A stretch of 64,000 nt of DNA from contig NW_022985167.1 in assembly GCF_010093535.1 (NCBI RefSeq), positions 1,624,962 through 1,688,961 of the forward strand, given 5' to 3'. The position numbers and the translations under genes are program-made. The stretch comes from Lindgomyces ingoldianus. Taxonomy: Eukaryota > Ascomycota > Dothideomycetes > Pleosporales > Lindgomycetaceae. This document shows positions 35,726-47,804 of the stretch, in pieces. The notes beneath the pieces were generated by a model that saw only the letters and a list, made by a program, of their open reading frames with translations, was not told the DNA's origin and searched no databases. Position 1 is the stretch's first letter; each line of letters opens with the position of its first letter.

Positions 35726-37896
35726 ATGGCGCGACTTACTTCACCAGTTCGGTCTATCTTAGCATTTTCCTACGTGCTCACCCTCGTTTTCGCAGCAAGC
35801 ATTCCTCCTGGTGCTTGGATCAAACGTCACATTTCACAGCTATCATCCCGTTATGACTACATCATAGCAGGAGGCGGTACATCTGGTTTAACTGTTGCAG
35901 ACCGTCTCACTGCCGCATTTCCACAACGTCAGTCCTGCTACCTCATTAGCGTCCCTGCTCACTAGGCCAGGATCTGTTCTTGTCGTGGAATATGGCGACC
36001 TTGAAAACAGCACCGCAATCTTACAGCCAGCCGTCACCGTCCCCGACCCTAGATATGCGTTTAACATCCTTTCCGACCCCGAACCCGGTCTAGGGAATCG
36101 CAGTTTCACTGTCACGGTGGGCAAGGTTGTTGGTGGATGCTCCGCCATCAATGCACAGATGTTTGACCGTGGAAGTAAAGCTGATTACGATGCATGGGGA
36201 TATGTAGCGGGGCCAGAGTATCAGGCAGCAGGGTGGAATTGGGCCGGTTTGTTACCATACTTTCGCAAGGTGAGTTCAGTCAAGCATAAATCCGGTAAGA
36301 TGTAGAAACCCTGATAAAGTGAAGAGTACAACTTTTACACCGCCTTCGGCTAACGATGTCAAAAATTACGAATATACATATGACGTTGATGAGGCTTATG
36401 GCGGGAATGGACCGATTCAAGCATGCTACCCTCCTTTTCAGTGGCCGAGCGAAAGTAAGAGTCTTAAAAATGAACCCAACTGTTTCACCCTTACTAATAC
36501 CTGTTTAGAAATCATGCGAAAAGCATGGAAAGAGCTAGGTATTCCATCCCCGAAGGAAGCAGCAGGTGGCCAGGCATATGGCGTCTTTTGGCTACCAAGC
36601 TCTCAAGACCCAAAGACGCAAACTCGTTCGTATGCGAGAACAGGACATTATGACCCAGCCGCAAATAGGACCAATTATCATCTCCTTGTTGGCTACAAAG
36701 TCACCGATGTAATTATAGGACATGCAGGAGTGGTCAACAAGGGGTTCCAGGCGCAAGGAGTCAAAATCCAGGCTGTGGCTGGCAATTCATCTGCAGTCGA
36801 AATTCACAGCGACCAGGAAATTATTCTTGCTGCCGGTGCGATCCATACCCCGGGGATCTTGCAACGTAGTGGTGTCGGCCCGAGCGATATACTGAAAGCA
36901 GCAAATATCAGTGTAAAGATTGAGCTGCCTGGTGTTGGTCAAAATTTCCAAGATCATCCCATAACGAACTTGTTCTACAATTGTAAGCGAAAAAACCGCC
37001 GCTCAGTGCCCAAAGCCAATTCTCAAGGACTTACCATTGGGGGTAGTGACTACCGAACCATCTCCAGCTGCGATGGCGATGTTGACGAACTCAACATTGA
37101 TGGCACAGGCACAGAAAGAGTATGCTCAGAATCGCACAGGTATGGCTTAGTCTCTTCGAGAATGTGTGCAGTACCTTTATTAACCTAATTAGGGCCTTTG
37201 ACCCTTAGCGGCGGCAACAGCGGTGCCTTTCTTCCCCTCTCGGCGCTGACAAACGACACGGGGTCGATCATCAGTGCCCTAACAGCACAATCTCCGGCAA
37301 CCTACTTACCGAATTCTACCCACCGTAGTATACTCGAAGGTTACGCCTCACAGCTCGCTGCTCTTAAAGACCTCTTCTCCTCAAAAGAAGCTGCCGTCTT
37401 CGAGTATCCAATTTCTACCTTCGGTGCCCCTCAAGCATTCCTCAAACCCCTCTCCCGCGGCACCGTCAATATCAACCCAACCGACCCTCTAGCCGAACCA
37501 TTAGTCTCCTACCGCACATTTACAAACCCAGTCGATCTCACAATGGCCGTCCATGGCGTTAAAATGATTCGCAGAATGTTCGCCACGCCTAGCGGAAAGT
37601 CCCTCGGCCCGGTGGAGCTCACCCCAGGAGACGCCGTCAAAACCGACGAAGATTGGCGGACGTGGTTACAGACAAGCGTCAGACCGAGCTTTTATCACCC
37701 GGTAGGGACCGCAGCATTGATGCCAAAGAGTCTTGGGGGTGTAGTAGATCCAAGTTTGAGGGTTCATGGGGTGCAGAGTTTGAGGATAGTAGATGCTAGT
37801 GTTATGCCGTTGATTCCAGGGACACATACGAGTTCAACAGTTTATGCAGTGGCGGAGAAGGCGGCGGATTTAATTATTGGGGATGCGAGAGACTGA
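35726..37896 (+). CDS. Secreted FAD-dependent GMC oxidoreductase (six exons)
   Basis: Exons are 35726-35927, 35971-36269, 36325-36454, 36509-36982, 37047-37139 and 37193-37896, giving 633 residues, normal for the family. It looks broken until the five introns (43-64 bp) are removed; every junction then keeps phase. A signal peptide (MARLTSPVRSILAFSYVLTL..) is followed by the FAD motif YDYIIAGGGTSG (about 43-54), GMC signature 1 around GKVVGGCSAINAQMF, signature 2 GAIHTPGILQRSGVGP, and the C-terminal catalytic block YHPVGTAALM with GTHTSSTVYAVAEKA. Such enzymes oxidise alcohols or sugars with O2 or another acceptor, outside the cell. The substrate is unknown. A second GMC gene lies 2.2 kb downstream on the same strand. 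Confidence 0.9.
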
Positions 37897-40100
37897 GCAA
37901 AAGGGCGGGTTAGAGGACGTGGGAGTGTGTGTTTGCAGTTGTGGAGCTCTTTGAGCTCCACCACATACTCGTATTCACTAGCTATTATTGCATACCCTAG
38001 TTATATGCTACTTACCCTAGCACCATGCTACAGAGCTCCCTCCTTTGCATATATTGTCCCTTAGGTACGCCCTTTTAGCAATCAACTCAGTTCCTCATGG
38101 CCTTCGCGCTCCCAAAAGCTTTACAGTTTGGTAGCCGCGATTTCGTCATTAGAGAGTACCATATTTATCTCTCCTAGCATTTTTTCGTACTCGCCCGTCA
38201 GCACTTCGAGAGTCCACAATGGAGCTCAGCATCTGAATTGCTCACGCTTCTTATCCTCACGCTCTGCACTTACCACCATTTCCTCGACGCGCTAGACAAT
38301 CGAGAAAATTGCCTCAAAATGGAGGTTGAGAAGAAAGACAACCATGGTTTGCAGGGACTCTAGAGTTCTTCCCGCTCTAGTGCTGAGGCCTTAGAAATTA
38401 TGACAGCTTGCAGTAGCTTGCACATGGCAAGGTCATCATCATCAAAATCAGACTTCGCAATCTTCTGAGAAACTCGAATCGCTGTGTCTTCACCCTATAA
38501 AGTTGAAGCCTGCAGCTTACCGTTCAACTAGATTGGTGAGCTCTATGCGCGCCTTGTACTGTTCGGGACGTCGTACTTTGCAAGTTGCTGACCTCGTAGA
38601 ACCTACCGATGATACCGGTGATAAGGAATGGGATCTCTTTATTTGTATTCTCCGCGATATATCGTATTATTTAAGTAGGAGTCATATTGTCCTCACAAAT
38701 GCGCTCACAAATTTAGTAGACCGAATGACAAGCATGTCCGGGATTCTTAGCCGGAAGGGATTAAGATAAGATAACCTGCACTACGAGAATACTCCCGAAT
38801 GGCGAAGTTTAGGGTCGCAGCTCAATGCTTGCACTAGCCTTCTCAATTTAGGGTGGTGAGGTCGACCTAATGCCTCTGGTCCTAGCACTACCGCCGACTG
38901 TCACTTCTTTTACATTGTTTCCTTTAGTTTCTACCTTCATGGGACATCTCAAGGAAGAATTGTGCTACGGCTCTTCGCGCTGACTTTCCATGTGGTAGTA
39001 CAAGTCCGCGGCGTGGGGTGAAATAGCATCCTCACAGCTTGCATGTCTTAGCCCATATATATCGTGACAGTTTATGGCAACTGCTATTCCAGAAAGCTTT
39101 TTCTATCAGTGGTGGTTCGGGCTCAATAACTTATTTCTCTCTTTGCACTGATCGACGAAGAATCGTCCGAGTTCCTGATACCCTGCATTCAGTTTTCCAT
39201 TCGCTTTCCCGGACCCAAATGTCTCACCGTTTGAACAGCACTCCCTGCTCTTCTCTTTCTCCATTCATGTATTTTAATCTGAAGGCGGTGATTTCCTTCT
39301 TACATAGAGTTGAAGCTGCTACGGCCCATAAACTTATTTGAAGGGCGTGGGCAGATCTCTGTTGCTGAAAAGCTCTCATAAGGTCTCAAACCCTATTAGT
39401 ATTCGCTGAAGTCCATGGGGATCGAAGATGAGCAGCGGATAGCAATAAGAAGTGGGAATGGTGGTCCAAAGATGCTGAACTTCATGCCCTCTTGGGTCAT
39501 CTCAAGGAAGAAACAGTCACCTGAATTTGCTCGTCTCTATCTCTTTGACTTTATAACTCTTCATTCCATCGCCAGGTATAGGAAGCATGTTGTAGTTATA
39601 CAAGGAAGCGAATACTGCTACTCTATGGGTAGCGTCTTATACTAACTATAATTAATGTTGGGGTTGAACGAGTCTAGATGAGCTCGATGTGACCCTATCA
39701 CCCAGGCGAACAAGCATGGCCAACTCGAAACTGTTTTGCATGCACCAGGAGCAACCCTAATCCATCTTATTAGTGCTTAGAAGTTAAAGCAAATGAAATG
39801 AACGAACGGGCGAATAAATTACGGAGATTGAAATATCTCATCTGCAAATATAGGGCTGACCCGGAACAATGGTATGCCCAGTCGCTAGAGTGAGGGGAAG
39901 CGGAGAGGTTGAGTACCTGCATATGAACTCGGCTTTAGATTAGATGTGAGAGTGGGATGATTTGCAAGGACTTGTGGAGCAGTTGAGTGGGGCCTCGAGA
40001 TCTTCTCGTCTTAATCAAATTCATTAATAAGATCGACCTGCACTGGATATTCGGGATCTTGGTTCCAAACCACCGTTTCGAAAACCGAGAAACAGTAAAT
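37897..40100. other. Spacer between the two GMC genes, with a coding fragment on the minus strand
   Basis: At 38360-38494 the minus strand codes a 44-residue protein-like fragment with the core SDFDDDDLAMCKLLQAVIIS, followed by a stop. Upstream (about 38515-38570) another short frame reads YKARIELTNLVE. They look like remains of one decayed gene of unknown family. The rest shows no gene. Confidence 0.4.
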
Positions 40101-42162
40101 ATGAAGGTCACCAGCTGCATATTTTGTACCTCATTCTTGGCTTCAATTGTAACTGCACTTCCGCCCGAACCTATCTGCCCTAAACCTCTCGCGCGAAACG
40201 ACTCTAATACCTACGACTACATCGTCACAGGTTCCGGCCCGGGCGGGGGCACCATCGCAACAAACCTCGCCCGCCACGGTTACTCCGTCCTTCTCGTCGA
40301 AGCTGGAGATGATCAATCCGCAGATATCGGCACCCAGATTCTCTCCTTCTATGGAGGCAATGGCCCCGTAAAATGGGACTTTTTCGTGCGTCACAGCGAT
40401 GACCTCGAACGAACGAAAAAATATAACTTGCTAACTTGGAAGCTGGCCGATGGGTCTTACTGGGTTGGCAGAGAACCACCGGAGAAAGATGCAAAGATGA
40501 TGGGTGTGTACTATCCACGTGGTGCAACGTTGGGAGGGAGTGCGATTGTGAATGCAGCGGCGACTTGGCTGCCAAGCGACTCGGATTGGGATTATTTCGA
40601 CCGAGGTGTCGGGGATGGTATTTGGAGGTAAGTCATGGTCTCGAGCCGTCGATGTTCGATGTTGACGATGGTCCAGCGGAAAGGACATGCGCAAGATCTT
40701 TGAACGCATTGAGCATAACAACTACCTTGAACCAGGAGCCCCGGGTCACGGCTTTAAAGGTTGGTTGCAAACTAATAATGCTGAAAAGATTGATTATCCC
40801 ACCAGCAGCCTCAAGCTCGTCATACTACAGGCCGCTTTGAAAATCATCGGGAAAGATCCCTCGAAGGTTATTGACTACCTCACGAGCGACGGTAACTATC
40901 TTGATGCTGAAAGAGATAAGGCTGAGGGTCTCTTTGGCTTGCCATTTCATGCTGAAAAGAACTGGAAGAGATTTAGTCCACGAGATTATATATTTGCGAC
41001 TCGGAATGAAACGACTGCGAATGGAACCCAAAAGTACCAGCTCCATCTCCAGCTTAGGTCTCTCGCAACGAAGGTCCTCTTCGAAGAAGTTTGCGGCCAT
41101 AGCCATGGCAAGCCCAAGGCAATTGGCGTAGAGTATCTAGAAGGGACGGCCATGTACAAGGGCGATTCGCGCTTCAACCCCGCAGCAAAAGGAAGGATAG
41201 GTCAAGCATTTGCTCGAAAGGAAGTTATCGTATCCGGTGGGACTTTCAACTCCCCGCAACTGCTCCAGCTTTCTGGCATCGGCCCCAAAGCGCTCCTACA
41301 AAAGTACAACATCTCCGTCATTGCCGATCTTCCGGGCGTTGGCCGCAACCTCCAAGACAATTACGAGATGCCCGTGGTCGGACATGCGAAGACTAATATG
41401 ACTACCCCTGTTAACACCACCGGTCCGGCCTGCACCCAGGGCGCCCCAGGTGATCCCTGCGTGGATCTCTGGAGGCAAGGTAAAGGTCCATATGCACACG
41501 CTGGTCAAAACGCATGGGGCCTCCTTCTCAAATCTAAGCACTCTCTCGATGGGGAACGGGATACCTTCATCTTCTCGACCGGTGGTGGGGCAGCATTCCG
41601 GGGCTTTGCACCACCGACTAACCAGCCATCCACCGACCCGCCCACGACCTTCTCTTGGTCCACGGTAAAGATACATCCACAAAATACGGCTGGTGTGATC
41701 CAGATCAAATCCAATAATCCCCAGGATATGCCGGATATCAACTTTAATCACTTTGTTGAGGGTGCGGATACAGATCTTGCCGCAATATTGGACACTGTTG
41801 CGTTTGGACGGAAGGCATTCTTTGGCACCGAGGCACCGGTAGGACAAGTCACCCCTGTTGAGCCACCATGTCCTGCCGCGGATATTCAGCAAGATGGTTA
41901 TTGCAAAGACCCGACACCAGACCGGGAGTGGATTCAGAACCAGATCTTTGGACATCATCCCACAAGCTCGTGTGCGGTCGGGCCTGATAGCAATCCACTA
42001 GCTGTGCTAGACACGAGACTGAGAGTCCGAGGAGTCGAAAGGCTGAGGGTGGTTGATGCGAGCGCTTTTCCGAGATGTCCAGGCGCGTTTCCGGCCGTTG
42101 CAACATACATGTTGAGTGAGAAGGCGAGTGATCTTGTGCTTGAAGATGCCGCACAGCTTTAA
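40101..42162 (+). CDS. Secreted FAD-dependent GMC oxidoreductase (two exons)
   Basis: Exons are 40101-40627 and 40677-42162 (49-bp GTAAGT..CAG intron, phase 2), giving 670 residues. A signal peptide (MKVTSCIFCTSFLASIVTA) comes first, then the FAD motif TYDYIVTGSGPGGG (about 37-50), signature 1 YPRGATLGGSAIVNAAATW, signature 2 GGTFNSPQLLQLSGIGP, and the C-terminal catalytic His in FGHHPTSSCAVG, followed by FPRCPGAFPAVATYMLSEKA. The second position usually held by His or Asn is not evident in the last motif, as in other fungal members of this branch. It differs from the upstream GMC gene in exon structure and motifs, so the pair is not a recent duplication. Extracellular oxidation of an unknown alcohol or sugar is expected. 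Confidence 0.92.
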
Positions 42163-43254
42163 AGAGATCAATGTGTGACGCCTGGTCCTTCAAGTGGAGG
42201 GAGACATAGCGAAAAGCCTTAGACGTAAATAAAGAGTAGGGAGGAGACTTTGTTTCCGGTGGCCAACTGAAAAGATACGGCAGCGTAAACATGAAACCAA
42301 TCGACCGTTACATAGTGTATAGGGTAGTTTCATAAATCTTCCTCCGCATAAACCCCAAACAAAGAAGCTATGATCAGCTTATACATGATATTCACTACAA
42401 GGAAATGCCAAGAGTATCTGACGAGAAATTAATAGCATGACCGTGACTTCTGCTAGCTCTATGTGCAAGTCGCTATCTCTTCCACTAGATTTCTTAGTTG
42501 ATCATGCTATTTGCAGCGTTTGAAGTGACTCATCATTAGGAATAACTTACTGAAGAATACAAGTCTAGTACGAATCGATAATATGTGGGTAGTCAAAGAT
42601 ACACATGGCTTCCACTAGTAGCCCCTGCCCAAGATATTGAACTCAACGCGGTTAGAGCTGATAGATAGCCGGCATATGGAGTTTCGAAGGCTTAATTTGG
42701 TAGCGAGTGCCAAAATAGGTAGATTGAGTGGTAGTGTAAGGTCTGGTCTCTGGAGCTCTCTTGAGCCCCGACGTGGCCGATAGTGGATGTACCGTGCTAA
42801 TCCTAAAAAGGTTGCTGGGGAAGTAGGGTCACGTGAATTTGCTCCTGGAGTATTTGCGGGTGTAAGCGGCGGATTTCCGGCCCTTTGGTGATAGATATTT
42901 TGCGCAGCGCTGATGAATGAACTGTGGTCTAGTGTTCTGCTGAAGAAATATATAAGACTTCTTTCTTGTAAAGTCACTAGAGAGAGGGCTCGAGTGTCGG
43001 CTAGGCCGGGTTGCCGACTCAAAACTTCGGGTAAATCTGCGCGGTTAAGCGGTGAATAGGGAAGGCCGTGGAGTTCACCTTCTGTGCTTACGGATCTGGA
43101 GACATCAACCATGCAAGCCGTGGGAATGTAGATAAGAGTAGTAACAAAAACTAGACAAGAGACAAGCTTGAATTTAACTACTTTTGCCACTACACTATGT
43201 CAAAATCTACTACAGCCCCTACATTACACTTAAAGCTGAGGGAGGGTGTAAGCT
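42163..43254. other. Gene-free spacer
   Basis: A minus-strand frame at 42615-43190 begins at GTG and has no ATG before residue 27, so its apparent signal peptide has no start codon. I did not call it. Nothing else was seen. Confidence 0.45.
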
Positions 43255-43545
43255 GGACTATAAATTACTTAGTTCCTCTGACCCTCAGCCCACAATACCT
43301 CACTTGTATTATAACGCATGCCCCCTGAAAAGCTACAGTGTATCCTCTTCTTTGTACAGCAGCAAGTATATTCCTATAGAGCAGAAGTCTTCTTTTAGCC
43401 CACAGTTGGCATTCTCGAGCGACAAGTAAGAGGTGACGTAATTCAACTATATTAGAACTGTAGCCTTGAAGGGGGACGAGTTATGACAAGAGTCATGTAT
43501 TGTGGACTGAGGGTCCGAGGAGCTATATTATTTATATAGTATGAT
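43255..43545. repeat. Large imperfect inverted repeat (foldback)
   Basis: The arm at about 43255-43345 is matched in reverse complement by about 43455-43545. Shared blocks in order include TCCTC-GACCCTCAG-CCACAATAC, then ATAAC, CCCCCT and GCTACAGT, at roughly 75-80 percent identity by eye. The spacer is about 110 bp. It fits a foldback element or a pair of inverted element ends in AT-rich DNA. Confidence 0.65.
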
Positions 43546-44548
43546 GAGAATCCAAGCCCAATGTTGATTAAGGAGCCCATTCTAGAGCCCTTCGGCGTAC
43601 AAAAACTAAGGATCAGAGGAGTTGCTACGCGGTTTAAAGATATATCTCTTGCTTGTACGCTATTGTAGGTAAGCGGAGAAGCTCGAGCTTGCGAGCATGC
43701 GACGCAAGCTGCACTGCTACACTTTGCGTACAATTTAATAACACTTTGTACTAAGAGAGTCTAACGCTAGTGTAACATGTAGTAAATTAGCGTTAGAAGC
43801 TACTATACTTAATGTTTATGAATACAATTTTAAAAAATAAAATGTTGTAAAGAGTGTTACGAACAGCTGTGTAAATGTTAACATGTGCTATTATTTGCTA
43901 ATATGCGCTGATATTAACATAACAGTATTGGTCAATCTGATTGGCTTATGTTGAATAGAAAACGACGCTGTTTGTAGACATTGAGTTCTATAGAAGCTCG
44001 AGTGTGAATTGGGTGGTTTCTAAGGTCACAATAACCAAGGGCACATCCTGGTAGTATGGCAACTACAAAGCAGCTTGGTAAGGCCTGACGCGACGATCTC
44101 GGGAAGGATGGATTTCCAAAAGCAGGTAAAGGTGCTAAGGAAACCTAGGGTCCAGCGTAGGAGGGGTGAAGTGAGTGTGTTGGCATATGTGCCGAGTGGT
44201 GAAATAACAACCCTTTCATGACATTATAGCTGAGGAAGGCTGAGGAAGTCAACTACGTCCCTAGTTGCTAGGAGAAGCTGTGCCAAGGTCTACGTACTGC
44301 ACCCATAGGGCTTCAACATGACCTCGTCTTGAGTTCCATATATATGGCAGTAGAAGGGAGCAGATTTGTAAAAGATAGTCGCATGCTCTGTCTCGTTTGC
44401 GCAGCGCATAGATCAAAAGGAATGAATTAGGTGGAGAGAAGTGAAACTCTGAAACAGGTAGAGCAGAGTTGCAACATAGAGAACCCCATTAGGTCAACCG
44501 CAAGAACACAATAAGAGTTTCGTGATACGGAAAAGACAAAATTAACTC
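43546..44548. other. AT-rich gene-free spacer
   Basis: Very AT-rich from about 43740 to 43960, with short palindromes such as ATGTTAACAT near 43877. No gene was seen. It joins the 3' flank of the DUF4246 gene. Confidence 0.5.
43760..43797. repeat. Perfect 10-bp inverted repeat (hairpin)
   Basis: TCTAACGCTA at 43760-43769 is exactly reverse-complemented by TAGCGTTAGA at 43788-43797, with an 18-base loop. Confidence 0.7.
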
Positions 44549-46486
44549 TTAGTGTTCACAGAAGCTAAAATCGTAGCATTCTACCGCGCTGGTCGCTTCT
44601 TGGTCCAATTTGGCTCGCTCCGTCATCAATTCTTTGCGGATTTTTTTGGCCTCCTCCATTCCCAGCGGGAACTCTTCTACTGCCTCCTCAACTATCTGCA
44701 CCAATTCAGCAGGAAGTTTTCCCATCTTGCCACCTTGCGTGGTGACCTCTCTCATCCACCATTCCCTTTGCTGTGGCGGAACATTAGCAGTTGAGAGAAT
44801 TGGAATCTTAGGGTCGACGAGGAAGAGTGCTAAAATCTTGCGATGGCCAGGTGTCGTAGTATCTGCGAGTTTGAAAGAACCAACGCGGTGTTGCAGTACA
44901 TTAGGGAAGGCAAGCAGCCTATCTTCACGAGTGAGAATCTTGCCCAACTCTTGGACTGATGCACGACCATTAATTATACCAAATATGCGTCTGATTCCAT
45001 CATCGTCTCCTTGCTCATAGTTGAGATCGTCTTCGAGATCGCGGCCGTCGACCTTGGTCCGAAATGCAAGGTGCGAGTCGGTTATGTTATGGTTGTCGTA
45101 ATAGTATAAGGTCGTAGCACATATGTGCTCATTCAGTTGGCCTTCGATGTGCCAGCTTCCGCCGTGGTACTTCGGTTTCTCGGGCGTGAGATGGATATTA
45201 GCCAACTTGACAATAACCTGGATCTTCTTCTCTCCATCTCCCAGGAATGTGAAACATTCTTCAACATCCTTGGCTTTGATAGAGGGCTGTCTATATTCAT
45301 TCGGCTCCGGTTTAACCATGACCCGTTCATTCGAGCGTCTTTCTTCCGCCTTATTCGAGATACTGTCATCATCGTCATTTTCGTCCTCATCGTTATCCTC
45401 ATCTTCGTCATCCTCTTCATCCAATGGCTCATCGCCCTCGACGTCCATGCACTCGATGCGTTTACCCTGAACGAGCCGCCCCTCATTGTGGCTTTGGTAT
45501 ATGATGTTCCAAAGCGGAATTGATTCGGTAATGATCTGTTCGATAACTTGATACAAATCTCTGTGGTCGACCGGATGAAGATTGTTTATGTATGAGTCAA
45601 TCCTAGCATTCCCATCGCGAAATGAGATGTTGCATGGAAGCCATTGGTAGCGTGTTGACCAGAGTTCAATTTTTCGAGGTATGGAAAAGATTCCCCATGT
45701 AAGATTTTCTAAAGCGTCATCGGTATTTTGAGGTTTAGCCACAATCTCACCTTTCCCAATGTTCTGAAGACAGTCCTCGAGAGTTGTGGTAGAGGTCGGA
45801 AGTACACGTGAACGACCATATACAAGCGGGAAGAGAGATGGATGAACGAGGTCCAGGACTTTATCATCAGAGCCTGGATGCCAGTCTTTCTGCGTTGCAG
45901 GAACATTCTCGAGGCGTGCAACGGCTTTTTTCAGAGCTTCCTTAATGGGAGCCGGTATGGTTGAGTCTGTTTTGATAACACAAGTGTTTACGTCTAGTAC
46001 TGGAATGATCCCCGTTTTCTCGTATAGCGTGGCTTTATCGCGAAGTTCCTTAATGCACTTGCCAACGTCTTAGCAAAAATTCTCAGACCACTGAACACTC
46101 CTAAGGACCTACATATTCCAACATTTGCTCGCTCATGTCCCCATACCTAACCACCTTGGCGTCCCAGTCTAGTTCCATCGCTTCTTTCTTCCATTTGGCC
46201 ACGATTTCTTCGTCATGCACTTTGCGATTCCATTCCGGCTTGTCTGTAATTTGATTGATAAAGTGAAGCATACATCGTTCACGGATGGTGATCACATCGT
46301 GGTTCCAAGTCTCGACAGCCGTTGGAAACAATTCGTCGACTGGGAAGAAACCCCAGTGGTTGAAAGGACGACCAAAGCCAGGAAGCTATTTCATGATTAG
46401 GACAGTTTCATTGAAGGCAGGGGCTGCACTACCTGTATACGGTTGTCTGCACAACTAGGAGGCTTTGAAGTGATACTAGAAGCCAT
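44549..46486 (-). CDS. DUF4246 family protein (2-oxoglutarate/iron oxygenase-like)
   Basis: Exons are 46433-46486, 46109-46385 and 44549-46068 (introns of 47 and 40 bp), giving 616 residues. Start ATG is at 46486. After splicing the N-terminus reads LPGFGRPFNHWGFFPVDELF, and then a segment ending CIKELRDKATLYEKTGIIPV, both typical of DUF4246. The core KYHGGSWHIEGQLNEHICAT (His417, Glu419) and YYYDNHNITDSHLAFR are the family hallmark. A later HRVGSF..PGHRKILALFLVDP supplies the distal His and Arg of an oxygenase-like fold. An unusual run of almost only Asp/Glu lies at about 321-345. The 40-bp intron begins GTCCTT, a weak donor, but is the only one keeping the frame. The family is fungal and its substrate is unknown. 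Confidence 0.88.
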
Positions 46487-47460
46487 CGCTTGTAGCGTCT
46501 GTGGCCTTGTGGGATAAAATTCGTCAGATCGCGAAGTTCTGGGCTTTTGTATGCGTTGTAACAATCTTGAAGTTGGGAGGAAAGGATCTCTTATTTGAAC
46601 TCATGGAGAAGACAAAATAGGAACAGCCCGCGATCTGCTTGGGAGGATGTTAATGTTTCTAGGCAACTGTTTCACCATCTTCCGTGCACCCATGCGACTG
46701 CCTAGGAAGTGTAAGGCTGCAGCGCCTTCGTCTCTTCTTTGTATTCAAAAACTATCTCTGCCTCTCGTAAATATTTCGTTTTGGGGTGGTGCAGTCCCCT
46801 AGTGTGATGAAGGGTGAAGGAAAATCTCAGGGGGTGGCTTGGGCATTCGCGTAGTCGCGCTAGTCCCTCTCCGGCCATCGTCACCTTCATGCAGCTGCAC
46901 GCCGCACAAGGACTCTCACTTGTCTGAGGATTGGATCACAATTATGATTCAGTATACTCCATCCTTGATTTCAGCGGTGGCAGGAAGTGGTAAGGCTGGG
47001 AGCACACCATCCGAAATGCGAATGATAGCACAGGTGATGATAGTTTAAATCACGTGCTGGTTGGTTCGTTCCAGAAAGTGCTAACTACCAGGGAGTTGAG
47101 AAAATGTTGGTATTATCATGGGAGACTCTGCTGTGGAGATGGTGCTTGTTGTGAAGTGAAATAGAAGCCACACTACGGATTGTTCAACAATCTCTAATCC
47201 AAATCTCCACGCAGCTCAACTTTATAAAACCCTATATATCAATATGAGATGAGAATAGACATTCCTAGTCGGCCATTTCATTCTATTCCCTACCCTCATG
47301 CTCTGTCAGGCACAATTGTAACAATATGCGGGGTGATGATGAGTCGGACTAGCCCACCACCACTTGCGTTGCCGACAGTTCGGTTACCAGTATAGATGTA
47401 CTACACGCCGCTCCTACGAAGTATTTGCGTTAGCTCACCATACTCGGGACAATTTTAAGC
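46487..47460. other. Gene-free spacer
   Basis: This is the promoter side of the DUF4246 gene. No coding or repeat signal is seen. Confidence 0.5.
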
Positions 47461-47804
47461 TCACTGGTGGTGGGATAGCTTCACGGCAACATTCACCCCG
47501 ACATCCCTCCCTAGGCTCAATTCATTGGTCTCCGCATTGGCAGGGACATCTGGTCCAATCGTCGCACAGTGCTTGAACTCTCTTTGCAAACGATCCCCAG
47601 TGCATCCATAAGCATCGAATGATGGTCGGCTAGGCGGTCCGGTTTCGCCCATTACGCTGCAGCCTTAGTAACAGGTTGCCGCTGTACAAGTGCTTGTGAA
47701 GTCTGTGACGGTCCAGTAATAGGTTTTTGTTCCTCGGTGATGGACGTTGGAACGGAAATGGCGGAAGCCGCCAGAAGAGCGAAGGCGGAGAGCTTGGAAA
47801 GTAT
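47461..47804 (-). pseudogene. Relic of a small secreted protein lacking its start codon
   Basis: At 47804 the codon ATA opens LSKLSAFALLAASAISVP, a textbook signal peptide without Met. The frame continues 50 residues to TAA at 47652-47654. A second frame begins at the overlapping ATG (47652) and runs to 47461 with two cysteines. ATA may be a mutated ATG (a TG to TA change, as repeat-induced point mutation makes), and the frame change adds to the picture of a decayed gene. A separate upstream exon supplying the ATG is possible. Confidence 0.35.

Noticed and set aside
35726..37896. GMC gene as a frameshifted pseudogene
   Set aside because: Five introns of 43-64 bp with good branch and splice signals restore one continuous frame with all family motifs.
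42615..43190. Secreted 191-residue protein on the minus strand
   Set aside because: The frame starts at GTG, and the first ATG falls after the hydrophobic stretch. No family or splice context supports it.
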